A program made the position numbers and the translations under genes. 64,000 nucleotides of DNA, taken from the NCBI RefSeq assembly GCF_900111685.1, contig NZ_FOHX01000001.1:496001-560000 (forward strand). Reading direction: 5' to 3'. Under the pieces are notes generated by a model. It was not told where the DNA came from. It saw only the letters and a program-made list of their open reading frames with translations, and made no database searches. The DNA comes from Nonomuraea wenchangensis (GTDB lineage Bacteria; Actinomycetota; Actinomycetes; Streptosporangiales; Streptosporangiaceae). Below are positions 18,383-25,953 of this stretch, in pieces. Numbering within the stretch: the stretch's first letter is position 1; each line of letters starts with the position of its first letter.

Positions 18383-18428
18383 CAGACAGGCGAACGAAGG
18401 CCCCGGGTCCGACAGGACCCGGGGCCTT
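18341..18428 (+). promoter_or_regulatory. transcription attenuator with mutually exclusive hairpins and terminator
   Basis: Hairpin 1 pairs GGCGACGGAC (18341-18350) with GTCCGTTCGCC (18355-18365) inside the leader frame. The terminator is a perfect 14-bp stem, 18397-18410 with 18415-18428, loop GACA, followed by CTGTGTTTT. CGGACCCG (18346-18353) can instead pair with CGGGTCCG (18404-18411), which would destroy the terminator stem. These mutually exclusive pairings are the signature of attenuation controlled by translation of the leader. Confidence 0.78.
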
Positions 18429-18460
18429 CTGTGTTTTCCGGGAAAAGGGAGAGTGTTCAG

Positions 18461-19492
18461 ATGGTGATCGTCATGGGGCCCGAGGCCACGTCCGGCGACG
18501 TCGAGGCGATCGTCGCCCTGGTGGAGGCGGCCGGCGTGGAGGCGTTCGTCAGCAAGGGCGTACGACGCACGATCGTCGGCCTGGTCGGCGACGTGGCCCA
18601 GCTCGACGGGGCGAGCCTGCGCGGCATGACCGGGGTGCGCGACGTCATGCGGATCTCCGCGCCCTACAAGCTGGTGAGCCGGGAGAACCATCCCGAACGC
18701 TCGACGGTCCACGTGGGCGGCGTGCCGATCGGCCCCGGCACCGTGACGCTCATCGCGGGGCCGTGCGCGGTGGAGACCCACCAGCAGACCCTGGACGCGG
18801 CCCGGATGGCGCAGGCGGCCGGGGCGCGGCTGCTGCGCGGCGGGGCGTTCAAGCCGCGCACCTCGCCGTACGCCTTCCAGGGGCTGGGCGAGGCGGGCCT
18901 GCGCATCCTGGCGGACGTGCGCGAGGAGACCGGGCTGCCCATCGTGACCGAGGTGGTGGACGCCCAGGACGTGGAGCTGGTGGCCAAGTACGCGGACATG
19001 CTGCAGGTCGGCACCCGCAACATGCAGAACTTCGCGCTGCTGCAGGCGGTCGGCGCGGCCGGCCGGCCGGTGATGCTGAAGCGCGGCATGAGCTCCACCA
19101 TCGAGGAGTGGCTGATGGCCGCCGAGTACGTCGCCCAGCGCGGCAACCTCGACATCGTGCTGTGCGAGCGCGGCATCCGCACCTTCGAGAAGGCGACCCG
19201 CAACACGCTCGACGTCGCGGCGGTGCCGGTGGCGCAGCGGCTGTCGCACCTGCCGGTGATCGTGGACCCGTCGCACTCGGGCGGCCGGCGTGACCTGGTG
19301 CTGCCGCTGACCCGGGCCGCGCTGGCGGTGGGCGCCGACGGCGTGATCATCGACGTGCACCCGCAGCCCGAGCAGGCGCTCTGCGACGGCCCGCAGGCGC
19401 TGGTGGAGGACGACCTGGGCGAGCTGGCCCAGGTCATGACGGACCTGCCGCCGCTGCTCGGCAAGTCGGCGGCGGCGGCGCTGGCGCTCTGA
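18461..19492 (+). CDS. aroF: DAHP synthase (type I, first step of the shikimate pathway)
   Basis: 343-aa 3-deoxy-7-phosphoheptulonate synthase joining phosphoenolpyruvate and erythrose 4-phosphate. An N-terminal ferredoxin-like (ACT-like) domain of about 75 residues precedes the TIM barrel, as in the Thermotoga/Bacillus-type enzymes. Active-site features include LIAGPCAVE, GGAFKPRTSPYAFQG, QVGTRNMQNF, LKRGM, ERGIRTFE and DPSHSGG. The ATG at 18461 follows GGGAGAG. Control appears to be by the attenuator in front and probably by aromatic feedback through the N-terminal domain. Confidence 0.95.
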   Translation: MVIVMGPEATSGDVEAIVALVEAAGVEAFVSKGVRRTIVGLVGDVAQLDGASLRGMTGVRDVMRISAPYKLVSRENHPERSTVHVGGVPIGPGTVTLIAGPCAVETHQQTLDAARMAQAAGARLLRGGAFKPRTSPYAFQGLGEAGLRILADVREETGLPIVTEVVDAQDVELVAKYADMLQVGTRNMQNFALLQAVGAAGRPVMLKRGMSSTIEEWLMAAEYVAQRGNLDIVLCERGIRTFEKATRNTLDVAAVPVAQRLSHLPVIVDPSHSGGRRDLVLPLTRAALAVGADGVIIDVHPQPEQALCDGPQALVEDDLGELAQVMTDLPPLLGKSAAAALAL

Positions 19493-19524
19493 GCCCACGC
19501 TCTGAGCCCGCGCCGCCCCCGGTC

Positions 19525-20724
19525 TCAGAGGGTGTATTCCTGAATCGAGTCGGCGAGCTGCACGCACAGCTCCTCAGCGTCCAGCCGCCGCTCGATCTGC
19601 TTGAGGTCCTCGATCTTGGCGCGGGTCTCGGCCCGCTTGGGTGCCAGCAGGGAGCAGCAGTCCTCGTCGGGCAGCTCCGAGATCTCCAGTGTGCCGATGC
19701 GCCGGGCCTCGGCCATGATCTCGGTCTTGTCCCAGCCGACGAGCGGGCGCAGGATCGGCAGGTCGACCGCGTTGTCCTGGGCGGTGATGTTGGTCAGGGT
19801 CTGCGAGGAGACCTGCCCGAGCGCGTCGCCGGTGACCAGCGCGGCCGCCTTGATGCGGTGGGCGACCTCCTCGGCGGTCTTGAGCATGAGCCGCCGCTGC
19901 GCGATGACCGCCAGCCGGTCCTGGCCGGAGGTGCGGATCGACTGCTGCGCCTTGCCGAACGGCACCACCCAGAGCCGCGAGCGGCCCTGGAAGCGGTCGA
20001 GCTTGCGCACCAGCGCGTACGCCTTGTAGATCGACTCGGAGGTGGTGAACGGGATGCCGGAGAAGTGCAGGAAGTCGACGTGGAGGCCGCGCCGCATCAT
20101 GCGGTAGGCGGCCACCGGGGAGTCGATGCCGCCCGACATGAGCACCAGTGCCCGGCCGCTGCTGCCGACGGGCAGGCCGCCCTGGCCGGGGATGCCGCCG
20201 GTGAAGACGAAGACCTCGTCCCTGTCGACCTCGATGTGCAGGGTCAGCTCGGGGTTGCGCAGGTCGACGGGGAGGCCGTACTCGTCGTTGATGGCGCCGC
20301 CGACCATGCGGTCGAGCTCGTTGGAGCGCAGGGGGAAACGCTTGTCGCGGCGGCGCGAGCGGACCGCGAAGCGGGCGCCGCGCTTGGCTTCCTCGCTCTC
20401 GCCGACCAGCTCCAGGCCGGCCTTGAGCACGGCCTCGGGGTCCTTGGCGACCCGCCAGGCCCGGTGGATCCAGACGAGTCCCGGGACCTCGGCGACGCGC
20501 TGCGCGACGGCCTCGGCCTGCTCGACGGTCGTGCCCTCGGGCAGGAAGATCGCGATCACGCCGTGCCGCTTGCGCACGTCGGTCTTGAGGTCGACGGTGC
20601 CCTCCAGCGCGTGCCGGATGTTGGCGATCAGGCGGCGCTCGAACAGCTCGCGGTTCTTGCCCTTGAGGACGATCTCGCCCAGCTTGAGCAGTACGCACGG
20701 CTCGCCCAGGGCGGACATCGTCAT
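19525..20724 (-). CDS. thiI: tRNA 4-thiouridine synthase ThiI
   Basis: 399-aa tRNA uracil 4-sulfurtransferase. It has an N-terminal ferredoxin-like and THUMP region (about 1-170) for tRNA binding and a PP-loop ATPase (LVLMSGGIDSPVAAYRM) that adenylates U8. The loop DEDCCSLLAPKRA holds the conserved Cys. It ends without a rhodanese domain, so if it serves thiazole synthesis the sulfur donor must be another protein. The ATG at 20724 has GGAGG seven bases upstream. Confidence 0.93.
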   Translation of the reverse strand: MTMSALGEPCVLLKLGEIVLKGKNRELFERRLIANIRHALEGTVDLKTDVRKRHGVIAIFLPEGTTVEQAEAVAQRVAEVPGLVWIHRAWRVAKDPEAVLKAGLELVGESEEAKRGARFAVRSRRRDKRFPLRSNELDRMVGGAINDEYGLPVDLRNPELTLHIEVDRDEVFVFTGGIPGQGGLPVGSSGRALVLMSGGIDSPVAAYRMMRRGLHVDFLHFSGIPFTTSESIYKAYALVRKLDRFQGRSRLWVVPFGKAQQSIRTSGQDRLAVIAQRRLMLKTAEEVAHRIKAAALVTGDALGQVSSQTLTNITAQDNAVDLPILRPLVGWDKTEIMAEARRIGTLEISELPDEDCCSLLAPKRAETRAKIEDLKQIERRLDAEELCVQLADSIQEYTL

Positions 20725-20911
20725 GGTGGAACCTCCGGGGAACAGGGACAGGACGGCCTTCATGGCAACGCCGTGACCCATCGAGTTTAGTCCGCGTCGA
20801 GCCCGGACCGTTTCCGACAGGACTATTGACAGATAGTTCAGATATCCATGCGTATGGGACATCCGGGATGGCAGACTTCGGTGACCCCTGACTCCCGAGG
20901 ATCTCCGCTCC

Positions 20912-21808
20912 ATGACCTCTGCTGTGAACTCTGTCGTGAACTCCGCCGTGGACCACTTCACCTACGGCCCGCTCACTCCGGCGCTCGCGTACGTGATGTC
21001 CTGCCTCGGGTCGATGCTGGGGCTGCGGCTCACCGCCCAGGCGCACGTCTCGCGCGGCGGCGCACGGGCCCGCTGGCTGCTCGGCGCGGCCGTGTCCATC
21101 GGCGGCACCGGCATCTGGGTGATGCACTTCATCGCGATGATGGGCTTCGCCGTCGACGGCACCAGGATCACCTACGACGTCCCGCTCACCGTGGCGTCGG
21201 CGGTCGTCGCGATCGTGGTCGTCGGCACCGGCCTGTTCCTCGTCACCTACGGCCGGGGCCGGCTCCCCTCGCTGCTCGGCGGCGGCCTGCTCACGGGCCT
21301 CGGCGTGGCCTCCATGCACTACCTCGGCATGTACGCCATGAACATGTCCGCCCACGTCTCCTACGACCGTCTCACCGTGGCGATCTCGGTGACCATCGCC
21401 GTGGTCGCGGCGACGGCGGCGCTGTGGTTCACGCTGCGGGTCAGGAAGCCGGTCTGGATCACCGGCGCCGCCCTCGTCATGGGCCTCGCGGTGGCCGGGA
21501 TGCACTACACCGGCATGGCCGCCATGCGCGTCACCGTGCACGCGCCCGCGGACGGGCCGCCCGCCCCGGCGGCGGGGGCCGACGCCCTCGACTTCCTCGT
21601 CCCGCTCATGACCGTGATCAGCCTCATCACGCTCACCATGCTGCTCATGGTGCTGCTGTCGCCGTCCGAGGAGGAGCTGCACGAGGACGCCGAGCTGGTG
21701 GCCAAGCTGGAGCTGCGCCGGCGTACGGCCCGGCAGGAGCGCCTCGCCCGCCCGCGCCCGCCGGCCGCGCCGCTGCCGCAGGAGCAGGAGATGCCTCACG
21801 TCTCATAG
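20912..21808 (+). CDS. MHYT-domain membrane sensor protein (first of a tandem pair)
   Basis: 298-aa integral membrane protein with about seven hydrophobic segments. Three MHYT motifs are visible, MHFIAMMGF, MHYLGMYAMN and MHYTGMAAM; in this family they are proposed to bind copper and sense O2, CO or NO. No GGDEF, EAL or kinase domain follows; the short charged cytoplasmic tail ends in a Pro-rich segment, so the output partner is unknown. It is clearly a paralogue of the next gene, sharing long stretches such as IGGTGIW and MHFIAM. Confidence 0.9.
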   Translation: MTSAVNSVVNSAVDHFTYGPLTPALAYVMSCLGSMLGLRLTAQAHVSRGGARARWLLGAAVSIGGTGIWVMHFIAMMGFAVDGTRITYDVPLTVASAVVAIVVVGTGLFLVTYGRGRLPSLLGGGLLTGLGVASMHYLGMYAMNMSAHVSYDRLTVAISVTIAVVAATAALWFTLRVRKPVWITGAALVMGLAVAGMHYTGMAAMRVTVHAPADGPPAPAAGADALDFLVPLMTVISLITLTMLLMVLLSPSEEELHEDAELVAKLELRRRTARQERLARPRPPAAPLPQEQEMPHVS

Positions 21809-21889
21809 GCACAGTTTCGCAACAGGTGGTTGCGCCGTCGCGACGCGCTGTGGATACTCCCTTATCTCTGCGTAAGGGACTGGTGGGCC

Positions 21890-22708
21890 ATGTCGCCGAT
21901 CGACCATTTCTCCTCGGGGCCGCTGACGCCCGTCGTGGCGTACGTCATCTCGACGGCCGGCAGCATGCTCGGCCTCATGCTCACCTCCCGGGCGCGGCTC
22001 ACGGGCGGGCGCGAGGCGACCTACTGGCTGCTCGGCGCCGCGCTCGCGATCGGCGGCACCGGCATCTGGACCATGCACTTCATCGCCATGCTGGGCTTCT
22101 CCGTGAGCGGCACGGTCATCCGCTACGACGTGCCGCGCACGGCCGCCTCGGCGGTGCTCGCGGTCGTCGTCGTGGGGCTCGGGCTGTTCCTCGCGTCCCA
22201 GCACGGCGAGCGGTGGCCTTACCTGCTGGGCGGCGGCCTGCTGACCGGGCTCGGCGTCGCCGGCATGCACTACCTCGGCATGTCCGCCATGAACCTGTCG
22301 GCCCACCTGTCCTACGACCCCGTCGTCGTGACGCTGTCGGTGCTCATCGCGATCGGGGCGGCCACGGCGGCCCTGTGGTTCACGCTGCGGGTGAGCGGCG
22401 CGCTGAAGGTCGGCGCGGCGGCGCTGGTGATGGGGGTGGCGGTCTCCGGCATGCACTACACGGGCATGTTCGCCGTGTCGGTGCGGGAGCACACGGAGCC
22501 GGCGACGCCGCCGGGCGCGCGCGGCATCGACTTCCTGCTGCCGCTGATCGTCGGCCTCAGCCTGCTGACCGTGGGGCTGCTGCTCGCGCTCATCCTGTCG
22601 CCGTCGGAGAAGGAGCTGCGCGGCGAGGCGGAGTTCCGGGAGCGGCTGCGCGGGCACGGGGAGGAGGGCGTGCCGGAGATCGACCTGTTCGGCACGCCCC
22701 GGAGGTGA
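21890..22708 (+). CDS. MHYT-domain membrane sensor protein (second of the pair)
   Basis: 272-aa paralogue of the preceding protein, with MHFIAMLGF, MHYLGMSAMN and MHYTGMFAV at corresponding positions and the same start DHF-x2-GPLTP. The ATG at 21890 is chosen because it aligns with the first protein; the frame is open 20 codons farther upstream. The spacing of 81 bases and shared strand suggest co-transcription after a tandem duplication. The C-terminal tail differs from that of the first copy. Confidence 0.88.
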   Translation: MSPIDHFSSGPLTPVVAYVISTAGSMLGLMLTSRARLTGGREATYWLLGAALAIGGTGIWTMHFIAMLGFSVSGTVIRYDVPRTAASAVLAVVVVGLGLFLASQHGERWPYLLGGGLLTGLGVAGMHYLGMSAMNLSAHLSYDPVVVTLSVLIAIGAATAALWFTLRVSGALKVGAAALVMGVAVSGMHYTGMFAVSVREHTEPATPPGARGIDFLLPLIVGLSLLTVGLLLALILSPSEKELRGEAEFRERLRGHGEEGVPEIDLFGTPRR

Positions 22709-22716
22709 CGTCGTGT

Positions 22717-22792
22717 CCCCCGTATATATGGACGGGGGTACGGCCTGCGACACGTGGTGGGCCGCCGACTCTCCGCGGCGCAAGCCGTACCC
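22717..22792. terminator. inverted repeats between convergent genes
   Basis: CCCCCGT (22717-22723) pairs with ACGGGGG (22732-22738) around an AT-rich loop, and GGGTACGGC (22736-22744) with GCCGTACCC (22784-22792). The two share bases and could be alternative structures. They lie between the second MHYT gene and the oppositely oriented phosphofructokinase gene and probably act as terminators. Confidence 0.5.
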
Positions 22793-22877
22793 TTGAGCGG
22801 GTTGTAGCGGAAACCCCGCTGGCCCAAAGGTACGGCCGGCGCTTGCAGGCGGCTTGCAGCCCGCCGGGAGGCGGCGT

Positions 22878-23903
22878 CTAGCCGAAGAAGACCTCGGCCT
22901 CGGCGTAACGCTCCACCGGCACCGTCTTCAGCTCGGACGTCGCCTCGTCGAGGCCCACCCTGACGATGTCGGTGCCGCGCAGCGCGACCATCTTGCCGTA
23001 GTCGCCCTCGTGGACCGCGTCGATCGCCTGCAGCCCGAACCTGGTCGCGAGCACCCGGTCGTAGGCGGTCGGCGTGCCGCCGCGCTGGATGTGGCCGAGC
23101 ACCGTGGTGCGGGCCTCCTTGCCGGTGCGCTTCTCGATCTCCTTGGCCAGCGTCTCGCCGATGCCACCGAGGCGTACGTGCCCGAACGCGTCCAGCTCGC
23201 TCGCCTGCAGCGCCATCTGCCCCTCCAGCGGATGGGCGCCCTCGGCGACGACGAGGATCGGCGAGTAGCGGGTGCGGAAGCGGGACTCGACGTATTCGCA
23301 GACCCGGTCGATGTCGAACGGCTTCTCCGGGATGAGGATGACGTTGGCCCCGCCCGCCATGCCCGCGTGCAGCGCTATCCAGCCGGCGTGGCGGCCCATC
23401 ACCTCGCAGATGAGCGCCCGGTGGTGGGACTCGGCGGTGGTGTGGAGGCGGTCGATGGCCTCGGTCGCGATGTTGACGGCCGTGTCGAAACCGAAGGTGT
23501 AGTCGGTGCCGGACAGGTCGTTGTCGATGGTCTTGGGCACGCCCACGACGTTGACCTGGCGCTCGTAGAGCTGCCTGGCGACGCCCAGGGTGTCCTCGCC
23601 GCCGATGGCGATCAGCGCGTCCACGCCGCCGGCGGCCAGGTTGGCCTTGATCCGGTCGACACCGCCCTCGATCTTGATGGGGTTGGTCCGGGAGGAGCCC
23701 AGGATGGTGCCGCCACGCGGGAGGATGCCGCGGACGGCCTGGATGTCGAGCGGCATGGTGTCGCCCTCCAGGGGTCCGCGCCAGCCGTCGCGGAAGCCCA
23801 CGAACTCATGGCCGTAGACGCTCACCCCCTTACGCACGACAGCCCTGATCACCGCGTTGAGCCCGGGGCAGTCGCCGCCCCCTGTGAGCACTCCGATACG
23901 CAT
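22878..23903 (-). CDS. pfkA: phosphofructokinase, predicted pyrophosphate-dependent
   Basis: 341-aa enzyme phosphorylating fructose 6-phosphate. The phosphate loop is GVLTGGGDCPGLN and the catalytic TIDND is at about 125-129. The residue at position 104 is Asp (GGEDT) and at 124 Lys (PKTIDND). In characterised enzymes Gly at 104 goes with ATP and Asp104/Lys124 with pyrophosphate, as in the Amycolatopsis methanolica enzyme. I therefore predict a reversible PPi-dependent enzyme, though it may be annotated simply as 6-phosphofructokinase. A DasR-like site lies about 75 bases upstream of the ATG. Confidence 0.9.
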   Translation of the reverse strand: MRIGVLTGGGDCPGLNAVIRAVVRKGVSVYGHEFVGFRDGWRGPLEGDTMPLDIQAVRGILPRGGTILGSSRTNPIKIEGGVDRIKANLAAGGVDALIAIGGEDTLGVARQLYERQVNVVGVPKTIDNDLSGTDYTFGFDTAVNIATEAIDRLHTTAESHHRALICEVMGRHAGWIALHAGMAGGANVILIPEKPFDIDRVCEYVESRFRTRYSPILVVAEGAHPLEGQMALQASELDAFGHVRLGGIGETLAKEIEKRTGKEARTTVLGHIQRGGTPTAYDRVLATRFGLQAIDAVHEGDYGKMVALRGTDIVRVGLDEATSELKTVPVERYAEAEVFFG

Positions 23904-23976
23904 GGCGGGTTCCTCCCGAAGGGTTCACGAACCTGACCTCAGTATTCAGACTCGCATTCTGCCCGTACCCAAGGCC

Positions 23977-23992
23977 AGTGGTCTAGACCAAA
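23977..23992. promoter_or_regulatory. DasR-like operator (dre site)
   Basis: AGTGGTCTAGACCAAA contains the perfect 12-bp palindrome TGGTCTAGACCA (23979-23990). It closely matches the DasR-responsive element consensus, A(C/G)TGGTCTAGACCA(C/G)T, known from streptomycetes. It is 74 bases upstream of the phosphofructokinase start and 25 bases past the lactonase stop, so pfkA is the natural target. Confidence 0.7.
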
Positions 23993-24016
23993 CGCCGAAC
24001 CCTTGCGAGGAGAGGG

Positions 24017-24979
24017 TCACTCGCCGCGCCGGCCCACCAGCACGCAGGCGGGGCTCTCCACCGCGTACGACTCCTCCGTGAGCGCGGGCACGCCGTCGCT
24101 CAGCGCGAGGACGGTCACCGTGCCCGAGTGCTGGTTGGCGACGTAGAGCCGGTCGCCGTCGATGGCGAAGTGGCGCGGCCACGCGCCGCCGCAGGGCACC
24201 TCGGCCACCGGCGCCAGGTCCGCGGCGCTCAGCACGGTGACGGTGTCGGGGCCGCGGTTGGCGACGTAGACGTGGTCGCCGTCGAGCTGGAGGTGGGAGG
24301 GGGCGTTGGCGACGCCCGGGACGCGGGAGGCGGGCGCGATCGTACGCCGGCCGTCCTCCTCGATCATGGTGACGGTGCCGTCGAGCTCGCCCGCGACGTA
24401 GAGCCGGCCTCCGGCGAAGGCGAAATGGCGCGGGCCGGTGCCGGGCTGCAGCGTGCAGGGCTCCAGCGGCGTGCCGTCGGGCAGGTAGCGCCGGATCTCG
24501 TCGGTGCCGAGGTCGGAGACGTGCAGGACGCGGTCATGGAAGACCGCCTGGTGGGCGTGCGGGCCCTCCTGGCGCTCCGGGTCGGGGCCGGAGCCCTCGT
24601 GGCGCAGCACGATCGGCTCGCCCTCGAACGCCCCCCGCGCGTCGAGCCGGTAGAGCACCACCGTGCCGTCGCCGTAGTTGGCCGCGGCCAGCAGCGTGCC
24701 GGACGGGTCGACGGCCACGTGGCACGGGCTGGAGCCCTCGCTGGGCCGTTCGTCGAGAGGCGCGAGGCCGTCGTCGCGGACGGCGAAGGCGGTGAGCCAG
24801 CCGCGTTCGAGCTCGCCGACGGCGTAGAGCACCGGCAGCGTGGGGTGGGCGGCGAGGAACGACGGCGCCGCGACCCGGGTGAGCTCACCCTCGCCGCCGA
24901 AGCGCCCGTCGCTGCCGCCGCCGAAGGTGAGGATGCCGGGGCCGTAGCCGCCGATGCGCAGGAGCTTCACAGCTCCCAT
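24017..24979 (-). CDS. lactonase-family seven-bladed beta-propeller protein
   Basis: About 320-aa protein resembling the 6-phosphogluconolactonase (YbhE/Pgl) propeller family. Repeated blades end in elements such as LYAVGEL, LLAAANYGDGTV, LHVSDLGTDEIRRY, LYVAGELDGTV and VYVANRGPDTVTV, and the family histidine motif is in GPHAHQAVF. It has no signal peptide. The substrate is uncertain; hydrolysis of 6-phosphogluconolactone is one option. The ATG at 24979 is only 16 bases from the divergent MarR start; a GTG at 24970 is an alternative. Confidence 0.8.
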   Translation of the reverse strand: MGAVKLLRIGGYGPGILTFGGGSDGRFGGEGELTRVAAPSFLAAHPTLPVLYAVGELERGWLTAFAVRDDGLAPLDERPSEGSSPCHVAVDPSGTLLAAANYGDGTVVLYRLDARGAFEGEPIVLRHEGSGPDPERQEGPHAHQAVFHDRVLHVSDLGTDEIRRYLPDGTPLEPCTLQPGTGPRHFAFAGGRLYVAGELDGTVTMIEEDGRRTIAPASRVPGVANAPSHLQLDGDHVYVANRGPDTVTVLSAADLAPVAEVPCGGAWPRHFAIDGDRLYVANQHSGTVTVLALSDGVPALTEESYAVESPACVLVGRRGE

Positions 24980-24995
24980 CCAATCATGGTTGACT

Positions 24996-25916
24996 ATGGC
25001 AATGAGTTCGTTGATAGAAGCAAGGGTTTCTGAGGTCAGAGCCTTCAACCGCTTCTACACGCAGCTGATCGGCGTGCTGCGGGCGGGCATGCTGGACTCG
25101 CCGTACTCGCTGACCGAGGGCAGGGTGCTGTTCGAGCTGGCCCACGCCGAGCCGATGGAGACCGGCGAGCTGCGCTCGCTGCTCGACCTCGACGCCGGCT
25201 ACCTCAGCAGGATCCTCACCCGCTTCGACGCCGAAGGGCTGATCCGGCGCGAGCGCTCGGCCGCCGACGCACGCAAGCAGGTCGTCCGCCTCACCAGCAA
25301 GGGCTCGGCCACGTACGCCGACCTCGACCGGCGCTCGGCCGAGCAGATCGAGCGGCTGCTGTCCGGGCTGCCGGAGGCCGACCAAGGGCGGCTCGTCGGC
25401 GGCATGGCCACGATCAGGTCGCTGCTGTCCGCCGGTGAGCCCCGGCCGGAGCCGTACGTGATCAGGCCGCCGCGCACCGGCGACCTCGGCTGGGTCGTCC
25501 AGCGGCACGCCGACCTCTACAGCGGCGAGTACGGCTGGGGCACCGGCTTCGAGCAGACCGTCGCCGACATCGTCGCGGGCCTCGACTTCACCAAGGACGC
25601 CGGCTGGATCGCCGAGGCCGGCGGCGAGCGCGTGGGCTGCGTCTTCTACGTGCGCGAGGACGACGGCCAGGCGAAGCTGCGGATGCTGCTGGTCGAGCCG
25701 TCCGCGCGCGGCATGGGCATCGGGCGGCGGCTGGTCGAGGAGTGCCTGCGGCACGCCAGGGCCGACGGCCGCGAGCGGATCACACTGTGGACGCGCGACT
25801 GCCTGGTGAGCGCGCGGCGCATCTACCAGGCGGCCGGCTTCCGGCTGGCCGGGGAGGAGAGAGGCGCGGAGAACGGGGTCGAGGTCAACGAGCAGTGGTG
25901 GACACTCGACCTGTGA
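24996..25916 (+). CDS. MarR-type regulator fused to GNAT acetyltransferase
   Basis: About 306-aa fusion. Residues 5-140 form a MarR winged helix, with TGELRSLLDLDAGYLSRIL as the recognition region and the wing RRERSAADARKQVVRLT. Residues 155-305 form a GNAT domain with the acetyl-CoA loop SARGMGIGRRLVEEC. Such fusions are widespread in bacteria but their substrates are mostly unknown. ATGs at 24996 and 25002 are both possible. The divergent lactonase gene starts 16 bases away and is a likely target of the DNA-binding domain. Confidence 0.88.
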   Translation: MAMSSLIEARVSEVRAFNRFYTQLIGVLRAGMLDSPYSLTEGRVLFELAHAEPMETGELRSLLDLDAGYLSRILTRFDAEGLIRRERSAADARKQVVRLTSKGSATYADLDRRSAEQIERLLSGLPEADQGRLVGGMATIRSLLSAGEPRPEPYVIRPPRTGDLGWVVQRHADLYSGEYGWGTGFEQTVADIVAGLDFTKDAGWIAEAGGERVGCVFYVREDDGQAKLRMLLVEPSARGMGIGRRLVEECLRHARADGRERITLWTRDCLVSARRIYQAAGFRLAGEERGAENGVEVNEQWWTLDL

Positions 25917-25953
25917 CCGCGCCGGCGATGCCCGGCCCCGTAGTGGGCGGCTT

